Below are positions 37,401-46,700 of a stretch of 64,000 nucleotides of DNA, piece by piece. The position numbers and the translations under genes were made by a program. The DNA is from Nymphaea colorata (lineage: Eukaryota; Streptophyta; Magnoliopsida; Nymphaeales; Nymphaeaceae): contig NC_045149.1 of assembly GCF_008831285.2 (NCBI RefSeq), positions 6,563,500 through 6,627,499 of the forward strand, in the 5' to 3' direction. The notes beneath the pieces are model-generated. The model had not been told where the DNA came from and did no database searches. It saw nothing but the letters and a program-made list of their open reading frames with translations. Position 1 is the stretch's first letter, and every line of letters starts with the position of its first letter.

Positions 37401-40400
37401 TCTCCTTTTCCAGATTCAGCACATATAGGTCAAGCTCGGCTGAATTTTTGGCCTTTAAACTTGTCAGACCTTTCAGCAAGCCTAAACCAGTATGCTGCCC
37501 ATCCCTAGCACATTATAGAATCTGTAATATTGTAATCTAAAATGACTAAAGCAAAAAACTGAAACAACTGTACCACCAGTACAACTCTCAAAGACATTAG
37601 CCTGCAAAACTTATGAAGTCAATAGTCTAATAATTGTGTTTATATATCCCAAATGTAAAGCACAACATTATGATTCATAACTTCTTATTGTTTTTGTTTC
37701 TTAACTATTATTTATTTCTTGAATTACCTGAGATCATCATCTTCTGCATGTGGTAGCATGCATGGAATACAGAAGGGCACAGCTTCGAAAATCTCACTGC
37801 AACTGCACTTCCCCAACTCAAGTTGAAAGTGCTACTGCTACATGTTCTGCAAGCTTTCAAGCAAAGCAGAACCACTCCAAAAAAAATTTGAAGGTTTGCA
37901 AATCTGAAATGATTCTCACCATGGAATGTACACTCTTTTCCTAAAGATATTTTCATTTTCACAAGTATCGTTCTCAAGTTTTTACTGGGAAGGTTCTGAG
38001 GTATTAATCAGAAAGTCCGTAGAAAAAATGTTTAAACAGGAAAAACATGAAAATTCAGAAAAAAAGGTTAGTAGTAAGAAATTATGAGTTTTCACCTATT
38101 TGTGAAAAGTGATACAAATTCAAAATAGTTGTTAGAATGGTAAAAGTTGTCCTCCGAAAAAAGTCATGAAGATATCGCAATAAAATTGTGGTACTTTTGT
38201 TTGATGATATGAGAAATTTATCAGAGTTTTTTCCTTTTTTCCTTTTTTTCATCATTTTTATACTTTAACATGATACTAAAAAAAAAAAGCCGATACTTGC
38301 AACAATGGAACTATCCAAATGAAACTGCTCAGGCTTTTCATAGTTAATCAGAAAGGTCCATGATTTTTCTTTGTTCAAAGAAACTGCTAAATTTATTAGA
38401 AAATGCCATTGTTCCCATTAAAAGGACATAATATATGTACTTAATTCCTTTTTATTTTTTAAATCACATCTAAATTTAACAATATCTTCAAGAATTCACT
38501 TAAAATATTGTTAAGAATAAAGAATTACACGTATTTAACATTATTTAAAATTTTAAACAGTTTAAGGCTGGCTGAAAACACTTAATGTAAATCTCATTAA
38601 ATATTCATTAATAGCTCAATAACAGTTAAAGAGGTTAACATCAAACAATGGACATAAGAACCTATCTTCAGGTTATTTTGGTTGTGTCAACCCATTAACC
38701 CATGGAGTCACTGACAGACAAATGTAAGTTGGAAAAAGGGGCCTTTTTTTAAAAAAAAACTGCAAACCTTTATGCTTTTAGTTGTCTCCACTTCCAAAGG
38801 CTCAAGTGTGCCTTGAAACTTTTCCAGATAAAATTGGCTGAGAATTTCAACTCATTCCGTCTACCATGCATTTACTGATTAGCTCCCAATTATGGTGAAC
38901 TACCTTTTCTCACTAAGGATACATTATTACTTTCAAGTTTCGTGCAGTTCTCATTGGGGGAAGATGTCTTAACTCTTTTTGTAGGGATGGTGAATAAGCA
39001 CCATAACCTGCACCATGACGTCAGCCATATTGCTGTTCCAAGTGCTCCCTTTATCAGTCTGCCTCATCTAGGCAATTTTAACACCAAGCACTTTAAGCAT
39101 CAGTTTGTGTCCATACTCAAAAGACCATTCCAACGTCATTCTCTCGCAAGATTTGCCCGAATCATCTTTTTTTTTTTTTTTCCTTTTTAGCTCACATTTA
39201 TAGTTTACTATTTTTTTAATTATCAGAAGATTCAGAACCTAAAAACAGGGCCTATTTCACATGAGATTTTGACAGGTGCTCACACCACAGGTCTTCCTTG
39301 AAAACTCCTCTACGTATTGAAGCAATAGAAATAACTTTCATAATCCTAGTGCAGGACATAAAACGTGTTTACACAAGTTCGTTTATGATTTATATTAGGG
39401 TGGATGGGTGAGAATCTACAAGAAGCACTTCTCTCTTCTTCCAAAATCAATATAGGGAACTGAAGCACAAAAATAGTTCTCTGGGATTGACAGTTCATGT
39501 TACTGGAGATACGTGGGGAATCCACATAATCGCTTTCTATTCGCTTCATCCAAACTAATGTATGGAAGAGAACCTTCGATTAATTAAATACTGTATTGTG
39601 ATGCTAAAGTGCATAACTAGAGGAAACATTCAAAAGAAGAGAAAACTAGAGGAAAATAACAATCTATAATACGTGCAATTGGTCCTATGATATCTGGGTA
39701 ATAAGTACCAGTCCAGATTAGCACATAGAAACCCACCACTTCAACTTTTTGGTGTTGCCTTGCCTCGAGAAGCTTCCTTTCCATTTCCTGGCAGCAGAAG
39801 GTAACATAATGAGAACTCACAAAGAAAAGGAACCACCATAACGTCTGACAGCAGCATCGCATGATCATTACCCGCACTAGGTTTTTCTTCGCTTCTAATA
39901 GGCCGTCTTCATAGCACCCAACCACCTGGGTTGCTGGCTCAACCAATATACAGATCCTATCCAAGTAAACCTGAACCGGCTCTTGACCAAGCCTACTCCA
40001 AGGAACCTACATCACAAACAAATATACAACACAACCATCAAATGTCACCATAATACCATGCATCCTCGAATCCTCGAGAGGCCACCATGGAATACGAGCA
40101 ACTAGAAGTTGGCAGTCTGGAGCCTTAGGATTCACATTTTCCACAAACAAGCACGATCATTAGACGCGTTAATCAATTTAATCAAACTATTCAAACAAGC
40201 TGGTGAAGGAGAAGAGGAAGGAACAAACCTTGAGTCTAACCGACCCAAGGAAACCAGCCTTCACTCTCACTGGCAGCTTAAGAGCATTCAATGCCTCCGG
40301 CTTCAACTGCATATTCGTCAGTTCCACATCTCCTGCATTCCCCAGAAAACAGAGCATTTAGTTAACACCCTCTTCCGATGAAATCAAATTCGAAATAATC

Positions 40401-40724
40401 AAGCACCAAATTAACGCCTTCCTTTCACAACAATCAACAGGCTGTCGTAAAATCAACCAGACGGCCACAGCAGCCACGCCGATGTCGGGCGTGATGTCGA
40501 CCACCCAAACGAAAAAACGCAACCAAGAACGCACTCGAAATCCAGGAAAGGAACGACGAGAAGGAGGACGAACTAGGCATGAAGTAAACAAAACGGATGC
40601 ATTCCTAGTCGAAGTCACGGCGTTTACCTTGCCACACACTGATCTTCAGCGCCTCAGCGGAGAGCCCTCGGACGTAATTGCCGAGGTACTTCTGAAGCAG
40701 AAACGCTACTTGATCCTTCAACAT
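5351..40724 (-). CDS. VPS13M1: VPS13M1-like lipid transfer protein, N-terminal part (34 exons, continues left of window)
   Basis: Plant VPS13 proteins are very long rod-like bridges thought to carry phospholipids between membranes at contact sites. Splicing the minus strand from the ATG at 40724 gives 34 exons with GT-AG introns and no break in frame (1905 codons). Exons: 40724-40628, 40332-40229, 40006-39872, 39787-39737, 36594-36500, 36423-36306, 36018-35917, 35829-35644, 35571-35411, 32804-32634, 31140-31051, 30968-30650, 30571-30467, 30385-30290, 30211-30144, 28221-28101, 28026-27820, 27735-27532, 27446-27337, 26493-26394, 26303-26205, 25162-24998, 24902-24828, 24735-24262, 24142-23795, 23707-23576, 15561-15448, 15350-15166, 15075-14967, 13825-13682, 13599-13312, 7521-6877, 6774-6580, 5454-5351. 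The chorein N-terminus begins [17 protein letters not shown], and a PH domain sits near residues 800-915. The PH domain points to the M1 paralogue. The paralogue call is inference; the family call is firm. No stop codon is reached, so the C-terminal part lies off-window. Confidence 0.93.
8268..8699 (+). repeat. Tandem pair of a 241-bp dispersed repeat beginning TGTAACACCC
   Basis: Copy 1 (8268-8508) and copy 2 (8509-8699, lacking the last quarter) share TGTAACACCC, an AAAATTTAGTCTC block, TATTGAAGATTGT, GGTTGTCCT, GGAGTTG, GGGGCGGGTTGGG and CCAAGAGTGGAT. Copy 1 ends with a GGGACC/TTAAGGGGGGTGG segment directly before copy 2. The TGTAACACCC start and head-to-tail layout resemble LTRs of a small non-coding (TRIM-like) retroelement, but I see no internal domain, PBS or TSD. 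A further copy begins at the right edge of the window. Confidence 0.7.
9546..9880. mobile_element. Short TIR element (335 bp), CTATGTCACATGGGTGC family, copy 1
   Basis: Left end CTATGTCACATGGGTGC (9546-9562) is an exact inverted copy of the right end GCACCCATGTGACATAG (9864-9880). Flanks are ATTTGCAA on the left (9538-9545) and ATTTGAAA on the right (9881-9888), an 8-bp target-site duplication with one mismatch. An 8-bp TSD fits hAT-superfamily elements. No coding capacity; a (TA)n run at 9769-9795 lies inside. It sits in intron 31 of the VPS13-like gene. Confidence 0.78.
10430..10465. repeat. (TA)n microsatellite
   Basis: About 18 TA units, just left of the broken end of the copia gag fragment and preceded by CCCCCC and (CA)n tracts (10360-10386). 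The breakpoint of the copia fragment lies within about 45 bases of it. Confidence 0.9.
10510..11738 (-). pseudogene. Copia gag remnant with frameshifts
   Basis: The ATG at 11738 begins [20 protein letters not shown] then [10 protein letters not shown], a copia gag N-terminus. The protein continues in a second frame ([20 protein letters not shown]) and a third ([20 protein letters not shown]), so at least two frameshifts exist, near 11570-11600 and 11370-11440. The first coincides with a GTACCTC duplication. The zinc knuckle [14 protein letters not shown] is intact. The frame stops right after WLLDSSASN, the protease active-site region, where the usual DSGA reads DSSA. It is non-functional. 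Confidence 0.88.
11947..12308 (-). repeat. 5' LTR of the truncated copia element (362 bp) with a long hairpin
   Basis: On the minus strand it starts TGTTAGAAAATAAG and ends TTTTCACA. At about 12131-12196 it carries an inverted repeat of roughly 24 bases: the arm AGCCGTTGGNNNTTCCAACGG faces its complement across a TAAAA loop. Each arm is itself a small palindrome (CCGTTGG...CCAACGG). A TATAAAT-like box (TTGTATAAATTG, near 12090-12101) is a candidate LTR promoter. Confidence 0.8.
13312..15561 (-). CDS. VPS13-like gene, exons 27-31
   Basis: About residues 1312-1591. Exon 27 encodes [20 protein letters not shown] then [18 protein letters not shown]; exon 28 continues [20 protein letters not shown], a well conserved plant VPS13 block. 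Exon 29 begins in phase 2 with [20 protein letters not shown]. Exon 30 has [19 protein letters not shown]. Exon 31 (288 nt) includes [20 protein letters not shown]. Exon 27 has a partial duplicate about 0.5 kb upstream (see the repeat at 15508-16530). Intron 31 (7522-13311, 5.8 kb) carries a copia fragment, a TIR element and a tandem repeat. Confidence 0.9.
15508..16530 (-). repeat. Tandem duplication (about 0.5 kb x2) including part of exon 27
   Basis: Unit 1 (about 15508-16010) and unit 2 (about 16011-16530) align along their length: ATAATCATAGCC, CATCATCATCAACAGAGAATG, AACTTATGATGAGAG, ACATATGATTCAATTA, AAAATAACACAAT, AGATATTCAATTTCC, TTAACTAGTTG and GTATGTCTATGTCA recur in order. Identity looks near 80 percent. 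Unit 1 begins inside the real exon 27, so unit 2 carries the acceptor and first two thirds of that exon ([12 protein letters not shown], then RGYDY) but no donor. If spliced in, the copy would hit an in-frame stop soon after. It is a relic pseudo-exon. Confidence 0.85.
16756..17930. mobile_element. Non-autonomous hAT-type element, 1175 bp, with 8-bp TSD
   Basis: Flanked by a perfect 8-bp duplication ATACAGAG (16748-16755 and 17931-17938). Termini are imperfect inverted repeats: TAAGGCTGAACAACGAGCC on the left, and TAGGGGTGAACACGAGCC on the right read inward. Subterminal regions are packed with GAGCTCGGCTCG-like motifs in both orientations, typical of hAT transposase-binding regions. No transposase is encoded. 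The interior contains two local tandem repeats: period 76 from 17311 (TTTCTTGAACCCC...) and period 83 from 17639 (CGAGTTTATCGAGCCTTGG...). It lies in intron 26 of the VPS13-like gene, near the copia element at 18718. Confidence 0.87.
18718..18972 (+). repeat. 5' LTR of the gag-less copia element (255 bp)
   Basis: Begins TGTTGAAGTATG, ends GTTTCTACA. It differs from the 3' LTR at offsets 36 (C/T), 49 (C/T) and 159 (A/G). It is preceded by AAATT, which recurs after the 3' LTR. Confidence 0.95.
18973..18985 (+). other. Primer-binding site (initiator tRNA-Met type)
   Basis: TGGTATCAGAGCC lies directly after the 5' LTR. TGGTATCAGAGC is the usual plant copia primer site, complementary to the 3' end of initiator tRNA-Met. 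Confidence 0.92.
19462..22876 (+). pseudogene. Broken copia pol (protease-integrase-RT-RNase H), no gag
   Basis: Recognisable parts in order: protease ([13 protein letters not shown]), GAG-pre-integrase ([16 protein letters not shown]), integrase core ([17 protein letters not shown]), RT (YVDDMIVTG) and RNase H ([19 protein letters not shown]). Lesions: TAG at 20497-20499 at the end of the integrase core; TAA at 21736-21738 in RT; a one-base gain near 22022-22027 after YFLGIEI that shifts the remainder into another frame (22049 onward). About 1 kb matching the gag of the left element is missing, so no complete capsid could be made. Downstream frames stay otherwise open, suggesting few mutations since loss of function. 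Confidence 0.92.
22871..23125 (+). repeat. 3' LTR of the gag-less copia element (255 bp)
   Basis: Preceded by the polypurine tract CTTGAGGGGGAG (22859-22870). Ends GTTTCTACA and is followed by AAATT. The pol stop codon (22874-22876) lies just inside it, as in the left element. Confidence 0.95.
23576..25162 (-). CDS. VPS13-like gene, exons 22-26
   Basis: About residues 914-1311. Exon 22 is Ser/Thr-rich at first ([18 protein letters not shown]), then has a groove strand ([20 protein letters not shown]). Exon 24 (474 nt) holds a low-complexity acidic/Ser stretch before [19 protein letters not shown]. Exon 25 has [20 protein letters not shown] and [20 protein letters not shown]. Exon 26 ends DPTGSSFVE at a donor at 23575. 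The next intron is 8.0 kb and holds a whole copia element, a hAT-type element and a tandem duplication, yet exon 27 resumes in the correct phase. Confidence 0.9.
26205..28221 (-). CDS. VPS13-like gene, exons 16-21: includes the plant-type internal PH domain
   Basis: About residues 633-913. Exon 16 opens [20 protein letters not shown], typical of VPS13 groove strands. Exons 18-21 encode a pleckstrin homology fold: [12 protein letters not shown] at its start, [19 protein letters not shown] as central strands, then [20 protein letters not shown] as the C-terminal helix with its conserved W. A PH domain inserted here marks one plant VPS13 clade (Arabidopsis AT4G17140 type). Exon 19 needs the first of two AG acceptors (27447, not 27438); only that choice keeps the frame and gives [10 protein letters not shown]. 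Lipid headgroup specificity cannot be judged. Confidence 0.9.
28476..28745. repeat. A/T-rich segment bounded by AGTTTTAAACGGC direct repeats
   Basis: AGTTTTAAACGGC occurs at about 28480 and again near 28700, with TTCTCGGG close to both, a homopolymer-rich middle, and an AACGTTTTTCTC...AACGTTTTTTT pair. It looks like repeat-derived intronic filler; I cannot assign a family. Confidence 0.4.
28761..29521. mobile_element. TIR element (761 bp), CTATGTCACATGGGTGC family, copy 2
   Basis: Left end CTATGTAACACAGGTACCG and right end CGTACCTATGTGACATAG are imperfect inverted repeats of each other and match the ends of the 335-bp element at 9546. Flanks ATTACAAC (28753-28760) and GTTACAAC (29522-29529) form an 8-bp TSD with one mismatch. 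The left part has repeated GTACCG motifs in both directions (28774-28840). No transposase is evident. It lies in intron 15 of the VPS13-like gene. Confidence 0.72.
30144..32804 (-). CDS. VPS13-like gene, exons 10-15
   Basis: About residues 350-633. Exon 10 ([20 protein letters not shown]) and exon 11 ([20 protein letters not shown], then KGSWWSFG) match the region after the WWKYAF block. Exon 12 is 319 nt and begins with an acidic stretch ([20 protein letters not shown]). Exons 13-15 are short (105, 96, 68 nt). Exon 15 starts on an ATG directly after an acceptor AG, but this is an internal methionine, not a start. All six exons join in frame. Intron 9 (32805-35410, 2.6 kb) has only short spurious frames. 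Confidence 0.9.
35411..36594 (-). CDS. VPS13-like gene, exons 5-9: extended chorein / start of lipid-groove repeats
   Basis: About residues 130-350. Exon 5 reads [20 protein letters not shown] followed by IHIRYED, the most conserved VPS13 signature after the N-terminus. Exon 6 has [20 protein letters not shown] and exon 7 [15 protein letters not shown]. Exon 9 carries the [10 protein letters not shown] block found across VPS13 proteins. Junction phases 2, 0, 0, 0 and 2 all match their partners. The exons are tightly spaced here, unlike the TE-filled introns further on. Confidence 0.92.
39737..40724 (-). CDS. VPS13-like gene, exons 1-4: chorein N-terminal domain
   Basis: Residues 1-129. The start is fixed by the family's typical opening ([17 protein letters not shown]) followed by a phase-1 donor after SVWQG. 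Exon 2 reads [20 protein letters not shown], the diagnostic chorein block, and exon 3 reads [18 protein letters not shown]. In yeast and animal VPS13 this part caps the lipid groove and contacts the ER; that role is family knowledge, not seen here. Exon 4 is only 51 nt. Its donor is GTGGGT; the alternative GT three bases further would break the frame. Intron 4 (36595-39736) is 3.1 kb and holds no element I can name with confidence. Confidence 0.93.
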
Positions 40725-41370
40725 CTTTCCTGCCCCTTTCTCCCTCGATCTGGGAGGGACGGTATTGTAGGGTTGTCAGTCAGAGTTTGCCAAGGAGAAG
40801 AGAGAACACAAACAAAAGGAAATTAAGCAAACAAGAATAGAACGAAGGGGACTCCGAGAACTCCAGAGTTGCAGGAAATGGACGGCGTTCGCATCGACCA
40901 GCATCACCGCCGTCGTCCTCCGACCGGCCGATCACTCAACAGAGAGAGAGAGAGAGAGAGAATTCACGAAAGCTTTCTTGTAGGAGCGACACGTAAAAAC
41001 GAAGCGAGATTCCAGAGGCGCCTTTAACCGGAGAATTCGCGGAATGGCTACGTGGGTTGCGTCGCGTTCGTCTCAGTGGTGGTCTAGACTTCGGGGTGGG
41101 CGATCTAACGGTGCAGGAAAGGCCGGCCGCTTGGACATGACGGGTAGGTATAACTTTACCGGCGTCTCCGTGGGCGTGGGCCTCACGGAATCGATCGGCT
41201 TCGAACGGTCGTTCCTCCTGAAAGTGCAACGGGACAATCGTGCCTTTGGCGGCAAGGAACTTTGGCGGCAAGGTTCGCCTGAACAGGCCAAGTTGAGTTC
41301 CCGATCCGGTTCACGCCTTAATTTGCCAACTAAAACTTTCATTTTGAGGAAAAAAAATGATCAAATTTAA
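40725..41370 (-). promoter_or_regulatory. Upstream region of the VPS13-like gene with (GA)n tract
   Basis: DNA directly 5' of the VPS13-like ATG is GC-richer than its surroundings up to about 41330. It contains a (GA)n run at about 40940-40961, i.e. (CT)n on the coding strand about 215-240 bases before the ATG. Such tracts are common in plant 5' leaders and bind GAGA-type (BPC) factors in characterised genes. I see no convincing TATA box, so the transcription start is not assigned. Confidence 0.55.
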
Positions 41371-43750
41371 TCACATAATACTTTGATTTGGTCAGAAGCA
41401 CCCATTAGAATATTTATATTATAGAGTAAAAATTGACAATCTTGATTTTGTAAATGTGATTTGTTAAAAAAAAAAAAAGTTTTATATTCAAACCCAACTT
41501 GTATAATACGATGAGCGGGTACTTGAGTCACTAGCATAGGTCTAATTCGGGTGTTTCATCTTATTTTTAAGTTATCATAATGTTATTTTTCATTTTTTTA
41601 ATAGAACTTTTTTTTGTTATATTTCTCTTTCTTAATTAGCCAACCAAACACACGATTGGTTAATTCTTCCCTTTATTTTTTTCCTTTCCCTCCTGTGAAT
41701 AGTTGGTCTTGAATTTTTCAAACTAAATTTGGATGAGTACAATCGGGTTCGATCCTTATCAAATAGCTGAGTCGGGTTTGACGGCCTAACTGAAGCATAT
41801 TCGGATATGGATCCGTTTTCCTTATCTAATCAAATAGATTGCGTTTGAGGTGAGTTGTCGCGTGGCTACGGCCAATATATAAGTGAAACTGATTTCCTAC
41901 AAGAAGAAAGTAGTGCACCGATTTGGGGCCTGTCAAGCCTTTACAACTCAAAAAAAGCCAGGACAGTACTCAGAATTATTACATGCGATCTAGCATCTGA
42001 AGATATTAAATTCAAATATTTCAGGTCCTTGTTTTTTAACAAGACATTGAAATTCGTACTCAAACGACATTGATTGTATCGTACTCTTTGCAATTTAACA
42101 TTCAAAAATCTCACGTTGATGTGTTATAACTCTCCTCTTGAGATCTGCCGTTTAAACTTTGAAGCATATCGATGATCTTAACTTTACAACTACAAAATAT
42201 ATAGTTTGTTGAAAAACCTGGCAAACCACCTTCTAATTTTATTTGTTTTCTTGTTGGAGAGAGTGTTTGTGTGTGGCAGACAAGAACCGGTACACTTGGC
42301 CTTGACCACGGCACCTTTGAACCAAGATCAACACTTCTCAATACCATCAAGATGAAGGGTAGAGCCCGGGAACTGGTAGGGGCCATATTTCCCCTTGCAA
42401 AATTTAAGAAAAGAAAATTTTACATGTAATTTAGCAAATTTTCATTGAGCCTACATAAAAAATCTTGAAGAGTTGTATCTTGGCCCACATTAACATTTTG
42501 AAGCTACATTTCGCCCTCTCTAATGAAAAATTTTGATTCTGCTCCTGATCAGGATAGTATCCTTTAGGGTCGAACTCTAGACATTGGGTAAAACATGCCC
42601 CACAACTCAATCTGTTGCAGCGGAGAGAGTTGAAGAGTGTTGGATTTGCACGAAGCATGTTGCCTCTCTCATTATTGTGGAGATAATGTTGGGTGTTCTT
42701 TCAATCCAACATATGTAAACTTAGAACGCGATTTTTTCTGGTGTTGAATTTTTTTTTTTTGTACTCTATTTCGGAGTTGGCCTCTCAGATTGTGTTAAGA
42801 GTTGGAAGTGGATTTCAATTCTTACCAAGGAAAAAGGAAATGAATTGATATATACACAAACCAGATCCATTTTTGAGTGAGCAGAGTTTTCCACTGTTGG
42901 GAGAATGCCGAAGCTTCTACCCAATCTCTCATCTTCTTGGGCTACAAGATCTGCCATTAATGCATCCGGGTGTCGTCCCTAGCGTATTTCAACTTGCATA
43001 TTGGTGACATCTTCTTTTACAATATAGAGAGTTGATGTTCCGAAAATTTAAAACAAAGACTGGCCATTTATACACCAACTCTGCACCCCCACCATAGAGG
43101 CACAAGACTGAAGCAGGAAGTCGGGCCATGATACATGAATATAATAACATTGGTGTCAACTACCAATATAATATCATTAGAACTGAATCGAGACCCAATA
43201 GGCACGAGATCCGAAGTTTACATCTACTCAGGTTGCATCTTTGTTACTTCAAGATTCGATCGGAGACATGTTCAGCCTTAAAAACTGTCTACCTTGTGCA
43301 ATTACTCTCCGAATCCTTATCTTTTTCTGATCCAACTAAACGGTTCCTAATTTGGGATGATGATCATCGCCATTCCTACTAATAGTTCAAATATAATTTG
43401 TGAGTCAACTCAAAAAAACTGGTGGTTGTCCGTGTTCGAGCTGTTAGGGGCTTGCGCGTTTGTTGGTATTTCCTACGGCTTCGACCGTCGCATAGGCAAA
43501 CCTTGCCACGGGGAGAATTCCCGTGTCACAAAAGAATTGCCGACAGTTGCAACCGTTGCAAACCGAAAACCATTTGGGAACGGAATGTCGTTATTCAGTA
43601 GCGGTCACCGACACCTATACCGGTGATTATTTCACTAGATATATTCTGTCTATAGGATTCCCTTCCCCGGGAAATTATTGTTGGTCCCGTAATACCAGCA
43701 ATGTGATCATTGTAACCTAAAAGATTGCATAACTCATTACCATGAAACTG
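41371..43750. other. Intergenic, AT-rich, no gene recognised
   Basis: Short frames only, no family resemblance on either strand. The stretch around 43400-43640 is more GC-balanced but has no recognisable domain or exon structure. Confidence 0.5.
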
Positions 43751-43771
43751 TGTGTGCGCGTAATATATCTG

Positions 43772-43796
43772 AAGAGAGAGAGAGAGAGAGAGAGAT
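43772..43796. repeat. (GA)n microsatellite
   Basis: About 12 GA units flanked by unique intergenic sequence. Confidence 0.9.
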
Positions 43797-46700
43797 TTCA
43801 ACATTACAAAATGCCAACAAGAGGTTGGCACCGATACAAGCCAGTATACCAGCAGAAGAAAAAGAGGGAGTGAGAAAGAAAGAGAGCCGACATATTAAGA
43901 CATGAAAATGTCTAGTCAATTATACTAAAATCATTTACCGTCTTGTACATGGCCAAACTGTCGTTAAGATGCAGAAACATACATAGACTTTTACATTGCT
44001 TTTCTGGTTCACAGTACACATTATTCATGAACCATTAGAAAGTGAACTCCATTGGTTCTTGCATGCATCATCATTTTTTGACAAAATTAGGGCAAACACA
44101 ATGTTGCATGCTAGTTTAACGGTTCAAAAAGATTGAAGAAAGCTCTGATCAGATGAGCAGAACTTCAAACACCAAATGTGCCAACAACTAATCCTGCGGA
44201 ACTGACTTAAACAAGGGAACCTCCAATCCTGAAAGTTTGCAGAGTTTCGGTGGAGAAATGTAAACAGTAAGCTAAGCTTGATAATAACCAGGTCAATTTT
44301 ACATCCTTGGAAGCTTGAACAAAAAATCAATCATTTTGATTTTGGCCTGTGTCCTGATAGCTTTGAGAGATAGAGGCTACTCACGAGAGCTAACAACCTA
44401 TTATTCCACTACACCAAGCAGACCCATATGAAAGCTAACATAAGAAATGAAATGCAATATGGACATTACAAAGCCAAATACACAGCAGAAGTCTCAATGT
44501 GATACAGCAGGACTGTGTCCTGATACCTCTGCTTTGATTTTGTTGTTTGCACCATTTGTCTGCCCAATGTATATCTGTAGATGCAACACTCAGTTGTCGT
44601 ATTCCAAGCTTTAATAAATTAAACTATTTCAGTCTAATATGTTATTACTAGCAGCTTCATGCTGATTGACAGTCTGCACAAAAATTTAAATGGTAGCATA
44701 AAGAAAAAAAAAAAAACCATGATTCAAGGTGCTGCTAACCAGATGATAATTAGGAAACAAAGGACCAATGCAACAGAGGAAGCTCTTAAAGCATATGCTA
44801 GGTCATGCAACTGCAGGAATACTGACCTTCTAGGTCCTTTTCCTCCTCTAAGCCTAATATGATAGAAGCTTCACGGAGCAGTATCCATAAATGTCAAGAC
44901 TTGCAAAAGTTTCTATAGCCACTAAACAAGCTTTTAGTTCTAAGAAACAATCATAACTGTATGCATTTTCCACAAAATTAACAAAACTGTTTTCCTTTTT
45001 GGATAGACAAAACACGAGGGCAGCCCCCATGGGATTCAGAATCAAATCCTTTGATGATGATAGAACAACTCATTGTACAGTGTACAGTGTGGATCACCTA
45101 TATTATATCTCAAAGAAACAGGATACAGAGACTTTTTAGCAAACGTATAAATAAAAAGATCTCCCATATTTAGACTCTAACCAACGGGCAATATGCTTTC
45201 ACATCATTCATTTTTTGCTTTCATTTCATATATTAAAGCCATATTGTATTACCTTAATCAGCAAGCCTGAAGATGGGAACTCCATGGCATGAGCAGATCA
45301 TGTGGATCTGCCACAAGAATCTTTTTAAAGGAATTAGAAGTTTGCCCCATCTTTCTCCCAGAATGTATACATTGAGGGGCCTGCTAAAAAGAGAGGTCAT
45401 GCAGGAGTCAGGAGTTTTTGGGTCCAGTGCAATCTCCATGAATTTTATTTATCTTTAAAATTAAATATATATATATATATATCAGAATTACGTCAATTAT
45501 ATATCTTTTTTAGGAAGGTTTTCTTTTTTTTTTTTTCAAGATGCAGACCTCAGGAGGGATTGGGTTGACTTGAAGGTGTTCATACTTATCACTTTGTGAA
45601 GCTTAGATACAAGTTTGGACAAAACTCAAGAGATAAAGCTCGTCCCTTTTCCAACATTGAGAGAAAATTTTCAGGAAGGACAACATCATCCCCGTTACAT
45701 GCTATTGGAGATCATCAGTCCAAACTAACTACAGGTTGTGAAAGTGCCGCAGTGGCAGAGCCAGACATAGGGACACTCACTATATATTTGATGAGCATTT
45801 TATATGTAAACATGTAAAAAATTTAGCGCTTTACTCAATATGTAAACAAAGGATTTCTATTGGACTGTGTGGGGCAATTGCCCACACATGCCCACATGCT
45901 GCTGTGCCCCAGAAAGTTGGTCTGACTTGGAGCAGCTAAATGCATGAGTGGTTGGATTCTGAATGGATCTCAGTCTGCCCAAAAAACCTAAATATTCCTG
46001 ATTCAAGACTGTTCCATCCATAATCACGAGTCTTATCTGGTGCACAACAGGGGTGCACCGAAGGTCTTAAGTATGTGGAAGACTATGATTTGAGATACAC
46101 AACGCAACTGTTAACATCAGACGCGTAAAAATGACTCAGTAACTTAGTTCCTAGCTATTAGAAGAAGTCAGACAATTCTCTCTCTCTTTCATTAAATGAT
46201 GTAGAGAAAGATGGACAGAGACTCATTCAGGTTTCCCTAAAGAATAATATTTAGAATCTAATTTCTCATGTCTCGAATTTTTGAGTCCTCAGGTGATCAC
46301 AGATTTTAACAGAGTAACTTGGAACTACTTTTAGAAAGTAAAGACTATATCAAAATAGGTTTAAAGCTCAGTATTTTTGTCCCAAGCCACTATGTCCAAT
46401 TTGAACTTTCAATCTAAGAGGCACATATTTGAAATTAATATGTGCAATTACAAAGTTTCAGAATCTGGTCATAGATCAGGTGATCTATTTTTCCAACAAA
46501 TCTGTACAAATTATCTATCTTAATCATCATTGTGATTGCATGATAAGTTTTCCTTTTCCTTCCTTAGTTTCTTTTACACTTGTCTTTACGCAGATAAGCT
46601 TGTTGGCTTTGCACTGAACAAGCAAAAGAAAACATATAGTCCTCCAAAGAACTCTCTCTCTCTCTCTCTCTTATCCTCAAATTGTCAGAGAAGTGCTCAA

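Noticed and set aside
41044-41370. 108-codon plus-strand frame upstream of the VPS13-like gene
   Set aside because: It lies in the GC-rich promoter area, overlaps a similar open frame on the other strand, and matches no family.
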